Assembly: GCF_001040945.1 (NCBI RefSeq)
Contig: NZ_CP011930.1
Span: 4,893,021 to 4,957,020, forward strand
DNA from: Herbaspirillum seropedicae
GTDB lineage: Bacteria > Pseudomonadota > Gammaproteobacteria > Burkholderiales > Burkholderiaceae_D
Length of the DNA stretch: 64,000 nucleotides
Direction: 5' to 3'
Shown here: positions 35,989 to 44,051 of the stretch, piece after piece
Numbering within the stretch: position 1 is the stretch's first letter
How the letters are laid out: every line of letters begins with the position of its first letter
The notes under the pieces: model-generated
The model's database searches: none
Seen by the model: only the letters and a program-made list of their open reading frames with translations
What the model was told of the DNA's origin: nothing
Position numbers and translations under genes: made by a program

Positions 35989-36975
35989 ATGAAGATCGCC
36001 ATCCTCGACGACTACCAGGACGCAGTGCGTCACCTCGATTGCTTCCGCCTGCTCGACGGCCACGACGTCAAGGTATTCAACAACACCATCCGCGGCGTCG
36101 GCCAGCTGGCGGCGCGGCTGTCGCCCTTCGACGCCGTGGTGCTGATCCGCGAACGCACTGCCCTGACCCGTCCCTTGCTGGAAAAGCTGCCGTTGCTCAA
36201 GCTGGTGTCGCAGACCGGCAAGGTCAGCGGCCATGTCGACGTGGCCGCCTGCACCGAGCGCGGCATCGCCATCGTCGAAGGCGTGGGTGACCCGACGGCG
36301 CCGGCCGAGCTGACCTGGGCGCTGATCATGGCGGCCATGCGGCGCGTGCCGCAATACTGCAGCGCCCTGCGCGCCGGCGCCTGGCAACAGGTCTCGCCCA
36401 CGCCCCACCACAACCTGATCGGCACGGCGCTCAAGGGCCGCACGCTGGGCATCTGGGGCTATGGCAAGATCGGCCGGCTGGTGGCCGGCTATGGCCGGGC
36501 CTTTGGCATGCAGGTGCTGGTCTGGGGCCGTGACTCCAGCCGCGAGCAAGCCATCAAGGATGGCTACCAGGCCGCCGCCAGCAAGGAAGAATTCTTCGCC
36601 CAGGCCGACGTGCTGAGCCTGCATCTGCGGCTCAATGACGCCACCCGCGGCATCGTCAAGGCCAGCGACCTGGCGCGGATGAAAGCGACCGCCTGCTTCG
36701 TCAACACCAGCCGCGCCGAGCTGGTCGAGCCTGACGCGCTGGAAGCCGCGCTCATCGCAGGCCGCCCCGGCCTGGCTGCGCTGGACGTCTACGAGCGCGA
36801 ACCGCTGCCGGTGGAGTCTGCGCTATTGCAGATGGATAATGTGGTGGCTGCCCCGCACCTGGGCTATGTGGAGAAGGATGGCTATGAGCTGTACTTCCGC
36901 GCCGCCTTCCAGAACATCGTGGCCTACGCGGCCGGCGCGCCCACCCATGTCCTCAATCCTGAGGCTCTGGGGTGA
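35989..36975 (+). CDS. D-isomer-specific 2-hydroxyacid dehydrogenase
   Basis: This protein of about 328 residues has the two-domain D-2-hydroxyacid dehydrogenase fold. The NAD-binding GIWGYGKIGRLVAGY is at about residues 148-162. The catalytic Arg is in NTSRAELV, the Glu in YEREPLP, and the His in APHLGY. It resembles the SerA-like branch, but lacks the C-terminal ACT domain of full-length 3-phosphoglycerate dehydrogenase, so the substrate is open. The ATG at 35989 follows GGAG; an upstream reading from 35842 is low-complexity. Its 3' end overlaps the convergent neighbour by 23 bases. Confidence 0.9.
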   Translation: MKIAILDDYQDAVRHLDCFRLLDGHDVKVFNNTIRGVGQLAARLSPFDAVVLIRERTALTRPLLEKLPLLKLVSQTGKVSGHVDVAACTERGIAIVEGVGDPTAPAELTWALIMAAMRRVPQYCSALRAGAWQQVSPTPHHNLIGTALKGRTLGIWGYGKIGRLVAGYGRAFGMQVLVWGRDSSREQAIKDGYQAAASKEEFFAQADVLSLHLRLNDATRGIVKASDLARMKATACFVNTSRAELVEPDALEAALIAGRPGLAALDVYEREPLPVESALLQMDNVVAAPHLGYVEKDGYELYFRAAFQNIVAYAAGAPTHVLNPEALG

Positions 36976-37717
36976 TGCGGTGGATGGTGCGCACAGGCGG
37001 GTTGTAGGCCTGCTGGGGCATCGGCCCCGCGCCCTTCCACAGTTGCCGCCATCCGGGCGGCCAGGGTAATGGCGGCCCGGCATAGTCAGGCACATTGCGC
37101 CGCACCGGGATCACCGGCAGGTGCTCCGGCATGGCGCCGTTGTAGTGCCAGCCCAGGCTGAAGGCATAGTCGGGCAGCAGCGTGGCGCAGACCAGCTCGA
37201 ACCAGTTGGCGTGCTCCTGGTCTTCGCCCAGCGCCTGCGCCAGTCCCTGCGGATCGAACTGCGCCAGCAGACGCGCCAGCTCCTGCGGCGACGAGGAAGG
37301 CACATCGCCCCAGCCCATGACCGGATTGAAGTTGTAGTCCGCTCCCGAGCCATACCAGCCCTCGCGCCATGGGCGCTCAATCCAGTTGCGCGGACCGCCG
37401 AAGAGATGCCAGCGCCAGTGCAGTCCGGACGGTTTGGGCCAACTGTACAGGTAAAGTTTCTGGTAACCGGCCCGGTGCAGCTCGCGCACCATCTCCATCA
37501 GGCGTGCATGCGGCATGCGATCAGGTGGCGTGCGACGGAACAGGATGGGTGTACCGTCGGCGTGCTGGACTTCATCCGAGGACAGGTTCAGGTCCAGGGT
37601 GCGCACTTCGCTGCCGAAGCGCGCAGAAATCCATCCCGTCAACAAGTTGACGAGCACGATCACGCCATAGCCGCGATGACGATGAAAGATGACGGTGCCG
37701 GGTGCCAGTGGTTTCAT
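36953..37717 (-). CDS. Unrecognised conserved protein, aromatic-rich
   Basis: This protein of about 254 residues has no signal peptide or membrane segment. I do not recognise a family. The first 50 residues (GTVIFHRHRGYGVIV, then WISARFGSEVRTLDL) look like a small beta-barrel of the SH3/CarD-N type: a GxVxFHxxxGxG turn followed by a strand ending in FG. The rest is unusually rich in Trp, Pro and Tyr (WPKPSGLHWRWHLFGGPRNW; LPWPPGWRQLWKGAG). The ATG at 37717 begins the most sensible frame. Its last 23 bases overlap the end of the dehydrogenase gene. The upstream gap leads to the Cache-CheW gene. Confidence 0.6.
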   Translation of the reverse strand: MKPLAPGTVIFHRHRGYGVIVLVNLLTGWISARFGSEVRTLDLNLSSDEVQHADGTPILFRRTPPDRMPHARLMEMVRELHRAGYQKLYLYSWPKPSGLHWRWHLFGGPRNWIERPWREGWYGSGADYNFNPVMGWGDVPSSSPQELARLLAQFDPQGLAQALGEDQEHANWFELVCATLLPDYAFSLGWHYNGAMPEHLPVIPVRRNVPDYAGPPLPWPPGWRQLWKGAGPMPQQAYNPPVRTIHRITPEPQD

Positions 37718-37937
37718 ATGCGCACCATTATAAGCGGCCCGATGAAATTGCATTTCCCGCCCCGGGAACAGCTCGTGGTATGACCAGTTACCCCACTGCA
37801 ATCGATACGCACCGAATTGTTCCCTGACTGGTCAGCCCCCCTGCCCCTCCGCCAAGCTCCCGGCACCGAAATAGTATAAAAATTTAGTCTGCCGACCACC
37901 CGACAGAGAATCATTCGCCGCAAAGGCTTGCGCACAC

Positions 37938-37953
37938 TGGCATGCAACTTGCT
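37938..37953 (+). promoter_or_regulatory. Sigma-54 (RpoN) promoter of the Cache-CheW gene
   Basis: TGGCATG-CAAC-TTGCT matches the -24/-12 consensus (TGGCAYR-N4-TTGCW) with the obligatory GG and GC exactly 10 bases apart. It is about 110 bases upstream of the start codon at 38063. Further upstream, TGACCAGT (37781) and ACTGGTCA (37827) form a spaced inverted pair that could bind an enhancer protein. The remainder of the 37718-38062 gap shows nothing else that I can name. Confidence 0.7.
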
Positions 37954-38062
37954 GATCAAAAATCGCAACAAAAAAATATAACAAACCATAACAAGCAACC
38001 GATGGCGGAAATTCCAACATCGAGCTGCGTTGAACCTGCGACAAATCAGAGGGATGCCAACC

Positions 38063-40702
38063 ATGACCACGCACAACGCCACAGACAAAGACAGAATCCT
38101 CCCCCCCGAAACCCATACCGAAACCTTCCTGCCCTACATGCGCGACGTTGCCCGCTGCGAACAGTCGCTCCAGGAGCTGAACCAGATGTGGCGCATCATC
38201 GAGGCCTCGGCCAAGATGAATTGCCCCGCCGAAGCCAAGAGCATCCTGCCGACCATGGCCGCCACCCGCTCCGGCTTCTCACGCCTGGAGCGGGAACTGG
38301 TCAGCAGTCTCGCCCACGAAAAGGTGCGCAACGTGCTGGCCGAGATCGGCACCAAGGCGCGCTACGTGATCGACATCGTGGTGCGCAACCTCTTCGAACG
38401 CACCGCCGATGTGGGCTTCCTGGCGACCGACCGGGAACTGTGCAACTTCGTGGCCGGCCTCACCGACTCGGTGGAAGCCACGCGTTATCGCCTGCGCGAG
38501 TATCGCAACAAGTACACCGTCTATGACGAGATCATCCTGCTCGATACCGAGGGCAACGTGCTGGTGCAGATCGACCCGACCACGCCCCTGGAACACAGCG
38601 CCGATCCGCTGATCCGGCAAACCCTGGAGTCCGACACGTATGTCGAGACCTTCCGCGCCACCGACCTGCGGCCGGCCAAGGAACGTGCGCTGGTGTATTC
38701 GCGCCGCATGCACCATCCCCAAACTGGTGCAGTCATTGGCGTGCTCTGCCTGTGCTTCCACTTCGAAGAGGAGATGGCCGGCATCTTCGCCGCCCACGGC
38801 GATCCGCAAGGGCGCAGCAACATGTTGCTGCTCGATGGCGAGAACCGCGTCATTGCCAGCGCCGATGCGCTATGGATCCCGCCCGGCAGCGAGGTCCCGG
38901 TCAACATCGATGGCCAGCCGCGCCTGATGATGCACAGCGGCCGCCAGTATCTGGTGCGCACCTTCGCTTCGGAAGGCTACCAGGGCTATCCCGGCCCGAC
39001 CGGCTGGCAGGGGCAGGTGATGATCCCGGTGGACGTGGCCTTCAACGACAGCGCCAGCGACACCCTTTCGCAACTCGCTCCCGAGGTCGCCGAAGGACTG
39101 CTTGCGCACGCGCACTCCTTCTGTCCGCCTCTGCACGACATCATGACCGCCGCCAAGACCATCCAGCGCATCGTCTGGAATGGCCAGGTCATGACCGCCG
39201 GCCAGCGTGGTGAAATGATCAAGCTCAAGACCATCCTCGACCAGATCAGCGAGACCGGCAATCGCAGCAACGAACTGTTCGCGCAGTCGATCCACGATCT
39301 CTACCAGACCGTACTGGTGTCGAGCATGCGCGATGCCGAGTTCACCACCAGCCTGATGGTGGACCTGCTGGATCGCAATCTCTACGAACGCTCCGATGAC
39401 TGCCGCTGGTGGGCGCTCACGCCGGAGCTGCGCAGCATGCTGGCGCAAGACCAGGTCAGCGCCGATGACAGCGCCAAGATCAGCAGCATCCTGGCCGCCA
39501 TCAACAGGCTCTATACGGTCTATACGCGCCTCTTTGTCTATGACCGCCACGGCCGCATCGTGGCCAGCACCGGCGATGCGCTGGAGAGCGTGCTTGGCAG
39601 CCACATCGATCAGACCACACTGGAGGCGGTCAGCACGCTGCGCAGCGCGCAGCAATACCATGTCAGCCCGTTCGGCCCAAGCAATTTGTATGACGGCCGT
39701 CACACCTACATCTATCACGCCGCCATCCGCGCGCTGGACCAGGATGCAGTGGTGGGCGGCATTGGCATCGTCTTCGATGCTGAACCGGAATTGCGCAACA
39801 TGCTGGTCGCGGGCCTGTCGGGCAAGCAGCGCATGAGCGCCTTCTATGTCAGCCGTGATGGGCGCATCCTGTCCAGCACCGACGCCGCCCGTCCGGTCGG
39901 GGGCACTCTGGAGATCGATGCGACCATGCTGCAACTGGACCATGGCGCGCACCGCTCCGGCGTCACCTTGCATGACGGTCAGTACGCCATCGTCGCCACC
40001 AGCGCCTCCAGCGGTTACCGCGAATTCAAGACCAGTGATGGCTATCAGGAAGACGTGATTGCCGTGGTGTTCCAATGCTTCGGTGCGATCAACGAAGGCG
40101 GTACGTCCAACAGCAGCAGCGCCTTCCAGCTGGAACAGGACGTCGCCGTGAACCGCAACGGCGAGGATCTCGAATACGCCACCTTCTTCTCCGACCACAG
40201 TCTCTTTGCCATCGCCGCAGTTCACGTGATGGAAGCGGTTCCCTATAGCGAGGTACTGCCCACCTCCATGGGCAGCCGCCCCGAACAGATCGGCATACTG
40301 GGACTGGAGCGCGAGGGCCAGCACCGCGACTTCATCTGGGTCTTCGACCTGGGCTTCCTGATCCGTGGCACCCGCTCGGCCATCACCAGCAGCAGCCAGG
40401 TCATGATCGTGCAGCATGGTGCGCACACCATCGGCCTGCTGGCCGATGAACTGCACGCCGTGCCGCAATTCGGCCAGGCCCAGATCATCCATACGCCCTT
40501 TGCACTGCAAGGGGAATCCATGCTGGTCTCGCACGTGATCAAGGCCAATGGCGGCCAGCTGCTGATCCAGGCCATTGCAGTCGATCGGCTGTTTGCCTGG
40601 GTGGTCGATGGCAGCGTGCCTCACGCCAACGCACTGGAACTGGTGCCGCAAGACACTGGGGCTGCACCGCCCCCGCAGGTGGAGGCCCTGCTGGCCGCCT
40701 GA
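38063..40702 (+). CDS. Soluble tandem Cache-like / CheW chemotaxis-type signalling protein
   Basis: This protein of about 879 residues has no membrane segment or signal peptide. Residues about 25-108 are helical. Two long similar units follow. Unit 1 (about 108-325) and unit 2 (about 438-670) each begin with NL(F/Y)ER(T/S)xD. Each then has YTVY with a Cache-like strand (ILLDTEGNVLVQ / FVYDRHGRIVAST), a second such strand (LLLDGENRVIASAD / FYVSRDGRILSSTD) and a closing GYxxY/F motif. Residues about 700-850 are a CheW domain (EYATFFSDHSLFAIAAVHV, then GLLADELHAVPQF). CheW domains dock to CheA and receptors. I infer a cytosolic sensor-scaffold. ATG 38063 follows GAGGG. Confidence 0.8.
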   Translation: MTTHNATDKDRILPPETHTETFLPYMRDVARCEQSLQELNQMWRIIEASAKMNCPAEAKSILPTMAATRSGFSRLERELVSSLAHEKVRNVLAEIGTKARYVIDIVVRNLFERTADVGFLATDRELCNFVAGLTDSVEATRYRLREYRNKYTVYDEIILLDTEGNVLVQIDPTTPLEHSADPLIRQTLESDTYVETFRATDLRPAKERALVYSRRMHHPQTGAVIGVLCLCFHFEEEMAGIFAAHGDPQGRSNMLLLDGENRVIASADALWIPPGSEVPVNIDGQPRLMMHSGRQYLVRTFASEGYQGYPGPTGWQGQVMIPVDVAFNDSASDTLSQLAPEVAEGLLAHAHSFCPPLHDIMTAAKTIQRIVWNGQVMTAGQRGEMIKLKTILDQISETGNRSNELFAQSIHDLYQTVLVSSMRDAEFTTSLMVDLLDRNLYERSDDCRWWALTPELRSMLAQDQVSADDSAKISSILAAINRLYTVYTRLFVYDRHGRIVASTGDALESVLGSHIDQTTLEAVSTLRSAQQYHVSPFGPSNLYDGRHTYIYHAAIRALDQDAVVGGIGIVFDAEPELRNMLVAGLSGKQRMSAFYVSRDGRILSSTDAARPVGGTLEIDATMLQLDHGAHRSGVTLHDGQYAIVATSASSGYREFKTSDGYQEDVIAVVFQCFGAINEGGTSNSSSAFQLEQDVAVNRNGEDLEYATFFSDHSLFAIAAVHVMEAVPYSEVLPTSMGSRPEQIGILGLEREGQHRDFIWVFDLGFLIRGTRSAITSSSQVMIVQHGAHTIGLLADELHAVPQFGQAQIIHTPFALQGESMLVSHVIKANGGQLLIQAIAVDRLFAWVVDGSVPHANALELVPQDTGAAPPPQVEALLAA

Positions 40703-40784
40703 TCCTGCCATCCTGCGCAGCAAGACCGCATGCCGTCCGTGTAAGATAGCGGACGGTATTTTTATTCCAGGAAACGGAACCACC

Positions 40785-41270
40785 ATGAGCCTGCGCATCA
40801 TCGCCACCGGCGGCACCTTCGACAAGCACTACGACGAAATCGCAGGGCAGCTTGGCTTTGGCGAAAGCCACCTGCCCGACGTCATCGCCCGCGCCCGTAT
40901 TACCGCGGAGGTATCCCTGGAAATCCTGCCCCTGCTCGATTCGCTGGAAATGCAGGACGGCGATCGCCAGCGCGTGCTCGCCGCCTGCCAGGCCTCGTCA
41001 CAGCAAGCCATCGTCATCGTCCACGGCACCGACACCATGCAGCAGACCGCCCAGGTGCTGGGCCAGGCGTTGACCGGCAAGACCGTGGTGCTGACCGGTG
41101 CGATGATCCCTTATGAAATCGCCAACTCGGATGCGCTGTTCAACTTCGGCTTCGCCTGTGGCGTGGCGCAGGTCTTGCCTGCGGGCGTCTATGTGGCGAT
41201 GAATGGACGCATCTTTGCCTGGAACAAGGTCGCCAAGAACCGCAGCGCGGGCGTGTTCGAGCCGCTCTGA
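40785..41270 (+). CDS. Half-size asparaginase-domain protein
   Basis: This 161-residue protein corresponds to the N-terminal domain of L-asparaginase. The nucleophile loop ATGGTFDK (Thr at about 9 or 11) and HGTDTM (Thr/Asp pair at about 81-84) are intact, as is the GAMIPYEIANSDALFNFG segment. Full-length asparaginases are about 330 residues; the second domain is absent and no frame continues it before the LysR gene. I recall short versions like this as established stand-alone families in betaproteobacteria, so it is probably not a truncation. Whether it hydrolyses asparagine is untested. A TAAGAT -10-like box is at 40743. Confidence 0.82.
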   Translation: MSLRIIATGGTFDKHYDEIAGQLGFGESHLPDVIARARITAEVSLEILPLLDSLEMQDGDRQRVLAACQASSQQAIVIVHGTDTMQQTAQVLGQALTGKTVVLTGAMIPYEIANSDALFNFGFACGVAQVLPAGVYVAMNGRIFAWNKVAKNRSAGVFEPL

Positions 41271-41289
41271 CGAACGCTGGAACGCCCTC

Positions 41290-42192
41290 TCAACCCGGCT
41301 GCTGGCGCTGCGCCCAGGCGCGACAGAAACCCAGCAGCGCGCCCAGGCTGGGCGAAGGGGCACGGTGGCGGCTGACCACCATGTAGAAATGCCGGCGCAG
41401 GGTCGGCAGCGGCGTATCGAGCTCGACCAGCTTGCGCGACTCGATCATGTCCTCGACCACCGCGCGCGAGAGGCAGCTGATCCCCAAGCCTTCGGCCGTG
41501 GCGCGCTTGATCGCCTCGGAATTGCCGAACTCGAAGGACGAGGGCAGATGGTGCAGATAGGGAATGAGCGCATGCTCGACCGCCTCGCGCGTGCCGGAGC
41601 CGGCCTCGCGCAGCAGCCACTCGGCTTCGCGCAGCCGCTTCAGGGTGATCTTGCGGCCCGACTTCACCAGCGGATGACGGGGTGCCGCCACGACGATCAG
41701 TTCATCCATCATCCACGGCTCCACCTCGACATCATCGGCGTGGCAAGGCCCCTCGATCAAACCCGCATCGACCTCGAAATTGACCACCGCATCGACGATG
41801 TCAGCCGTATTGGCCACCAGCGCGCGCACCCGCGCACCCGCGTGATCCTTGCGGTAGGCCGCGATCATGGCCGGCAGCATGTAGCTGCCGATGGTGGTGG
41901 AGGCGCCGATATGCAATTCACTGCCCGCCTCCGGATCACTGAACTGGCGCTCGATGGTCTGCGCGGCGTCGAGCATGTGGCGCGCCTGCGGCAACAGCTG
42001 GCGGCCGCTGTCATTGAGCACCAGGCGCTTGCCGACGCGATCGAACAACTGCACCCCCAGCAGATGCTCCAGCTCATTGAGCGCCGCACTGGCAGCCGAT
42101 TGCGACAAGGCCACCAGGTCCGCCGCCGCGGTGGTCGAGCCGGACTGCGCCACGGCCAGGAAGATCTGCAACTGCCTCAATGTGATTTTCAT
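41290..42192 (-). CDS. LysR-family transcriptional regulator
   Basis: This 300-residue regulator has an N-terminal winged helix (residues 1-60; LRQLQIFLAVAQSGSTTAAADLVALSQSAAS) and a C-terminal type II periplasmic-binding-like effector domain (about 90-295). It resembles the YeiE/CysB-like branch often encoded opposite YeiH transporters. The ATG at 42192 fits the family start. It is divergent from yeiH across 133 bases containing a perfect inverted repeat, so autoregulation and activation of yeiH are likely. The effector is unknown. Confidence 0.9.
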   Translation of the reverse strand: MKITLRQLQIFLAVAQSGSTTAAADLVALSQSAASAALNELEHLLGVQLFDRVGKRLVLNDSGRQLLPQARHMLDAAQTIERQFSDPEAGSELHIGASTTIGSYMLPAMIAAYRKDHAGARVRALVANTADIVDAVVNFEVDAGLIEGPCHADDVEVEPWMMDELIVVAAPRHPLVKSGRKITLKRLREAEWLLREAGSGTREAVEHALIPYLHHLPSSFEFGNSEAIKRATAEGLGISCLSRAVVEDMIESRKLVELDTPLPTLRRHFYMVVSRHRAPSPSLGALLGFCRAWAQRQQPG

Positions 42193-42218
42193 GTCCTGCG
42201 CTCCGGGAAGACAACACG

Positions 42219-42241
42219 ATCTACCAATTAAACAGGTAGAT
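42219..42241. promoter_or_regulatory. LysR operator between the regulator and yeiH
   Basis: ATCTACC-N9-GGTAGAT is a perfect 7-bp-arm inverted repeat containing the T-N11-A core expected for LysR boxes, in the gap between the two divergent genes. Confidence 0.6.
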
Positions 42242-42325
42242 ATTATCAAAATAACGCGTTTTTCTTTTATAGCCGCCACGCGTACAGTGCAGCCATCGAC
42301 AGCACCTCATCGCGTGGAGAGTAAG

Positions 42326-43375
42326 ATGCGCACGGCAACCCAAACATCCCCCCTGCATCCGGCCCTGGCCGGCCTGGCCCTGTCCGGCGCTCTCGCCTGG
42401 GCCGCCATGAGCCTGGGCAACATCGGCTGGCTGCAGGACCACGGCTTCTCGGCCCTGACGGTGGCCATCGTGCTGGGCATCGTCCTGGGCAATACGATCT
42501 ACCCGCGCCTGGGCGCCTCCTGCGGCGAGGGCGTGCGCTTTTCCAAGCAGACCCTGCTGCGCGCCGGCATCATCCTCTACGGTTTTCGCCTGACCTTCCA
42601 GGACATCGCCCACGTCGGCCTGGCTGGCGTGGTGATCGACGCGGCCATGCTGCTGTCGACCTTCGGGCTGGCCTGGCTGGTCGGCACCAAGGTCTTGAAG
42701 CTGGACCGCGATGCGGCCCTGCTGATCGGCGCCGGCAGCTCGATCTGCGGTGCAGCGGCGGTGATGGCCACCGAACCCGTGCTGCGTGCGCGCAGCGAGC
42801 AGGTCACCGTGGCGGTCTCCACCGTGGTCATCTTCGGTTCGCTGGCGATCTTCCTCTACCCGCTGCTGCATACGCTGCAGGCCGAACCGGCCTGGGGCCT
42901 GCGCCTGCCGGACTTTGGCGTCTATATCGGTTCCACCGTCCATGAAGTGGCCCAGGTGCTGGCGGCAGCCCGCTCCATCGACCAGCATACGGCCGACGTG
43001 GCGGTGATCACCAAGATGGTCCGCGTGATGATGCTGGCGCCCTTCCTGCTGATGCTGTCGATGAAGGCCGCGCCCACCACCTCGGGTCACCAGCACCAGC
43101 ACAACAAGCTGTCGATTCCCTGGTTCGCCTTCGCCTTCATCGGTGTGGTGGTGTTCAACTCCTTCTTCCCCCTGCCCGCTGCGCTGAACCAGCTGCTGCT
43201 GCAGGCCGACACCCTGATGCTGGCCATGGCCATGGCCGCGCTGGGCTTGTCCACCCACCTCTCGGCGCTGCGCAGCGCCGGCATCAAGCCGATGATCCTG
43301 GGCGCGGTGCTGTTTGCCTGGCTGGTGGTGGGCGGAGCGCTGGTCAATGGCGCGCTGGGGCGGCTGCTGGCCTGA
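42326..43375 (+). CDS. yeiH: YeiH/UPF0324 family putative sulfate or anion exporter
   Basis: This 349-residue inner-membrane protein has about ten membrane segments. Family signatures are SKQTLLRAGIILYGFRLTFQDI (about 70-92), GAGSSICGAAAVMATEPVLRA (about 131-151) and GSTVHEVAQVLAA (about 197-210). UPF0324 members are annotated as putative sulfate exporters; the substrate is not proven. The RBS GGAG sits 7 bases before ATG 42326. A His-rich loop (GHQHQHNK) near residue 255 is an oddity. Expression is presumably controlled by the divergent LysR regulator. Confidence 0.9.
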   Translation: MRTATQTSPLHPALAGLALSGALAWAAMSLGNIGWLQDHGFSALTVAIVLGIVLGNTIYPRLGASCGEGVRFSKQTLLRAGIILYGFRLTFQDIAHVGLAGVVIDAAMLLSTFGLAWLVGTKVLKLDRDAALLIGAGSSICGAAAVMATEPVLRARSEQVTVAVSTVVIFGSLAIFLYPLLHTLQAEPAWGLRLPDFGVYIGSTVHEVAQVLAAARSIDQHTADVAVITKMVRVMMLAPFLLMLSMKAAPTTSGHQHQHNKLSIPWFAFAFIGVVVFNSFFPLPAALNQLLLQADTLMLAMAMAALGLSTHLSALRSAGIKPMILGAVLFAWLVVGGALVNGALGRLLA

Positions 43376-43391
43376 TGTTCCCTCCATAACG

Positions 43392-43424
43392 AAAAAGCGC
43401 GGACCAGATGGCCCGCGCTTTTTT
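43392..43424. terminator. Bidirectional terminator, yeiH / DUF1857 gene
   Basis: AAAAAGCGCGG pairs with CCGCGCTTTTT around a short loop, with T-runs on both strands between convergent genes. Confidence 0.88.
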
Positions 43425-43448
43425 ACGTGAGGACAACGCCTGTCGGAC

Positions 43449-43919
43449 TCAATGCAGCTCGCCGCGCTGGGTCAGTTCGCGGATGATGCGCACCGTATCG
43501 ATATCAGCTTCCTGGTAGGCCGAGCGGCGGAAGTTGTCATAGAAGGCCTCTTCGCCAGTGACATCCTCAGGCTGCCCATCGTCGTACTCGAAGCGCACGA
43601 ACAACACCTCGGCCTGCGGCTCCTCGATGGTCATGCTCATGCGCGAGGGCGGGATCTCGCCCTGCGCCGGCACTTCGTAGAGCACCTGGATCTGCGGCAG
43701 GTAAGTCACCTTGTCGATGATGACCAGCTCGCCATAACGCAGTTCGCGGCGCACGCTGTCCAGGCTCTTCTCGGACAGGCGGCAGTCGTCCAGGTGCGGC
43801 ATGAACAGGCCCGGCGACTCGGCGCGCATGACCAGGCCGCGCCACAGTTGTTCGCGGGTCAGGGAATCGATCAGCGGGTTGAGCGGATCGTTGATCTGGA
43901 TGAGGTGATTGAATTTCAT
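43449..43919 (-). CDS. SRPBCC-fold protein, DUF1857 family
   Basis: This 156-residue cytosolic protein has the DUF1857 signature near the N-terminus: HLIQINDPLNPLIDSLTREQLWRGLV. The alternating strands that follow (GELVIIDKVTYLPQIQVLYEV, MSMTIEEPQAEVLFVRFEYDD) fit a START/Bet-v1-like ligand-binding barrel. Some fungal relatives act in polyketide pathways; no biochemical role is known for bacterial members. It is monocistronic and divergent from the Rep helicase. Confidence 0.82.
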   Translation of the reverse strand: MKFNHLIQINDPLNPLIDSLTREQLWRGLVMRAESPGLFMPHLDDCRLSEKSLDSVRRELRYGELVIIDKVTYLPQIQVLYEVPAQGEIPPSRMSMTIEEPQAEVLFVRFEYDDGQPEDVTGEEAFYDNFRRSAYQEADIDTVRIIRELTQRGELH

Positions 43920-44051
43920 GATTGCACTCGCTTAGTCCGGCCGCCCCAGGCGGCCCCATGCGCGCATTGTCCCACAGGGCCTCCGGTGGGTGGGGCCGGG
44001 CTGCTACAATGACGCCTCTTTCCTTCCCCTGCCGCCGCCGATCCCATCCGT

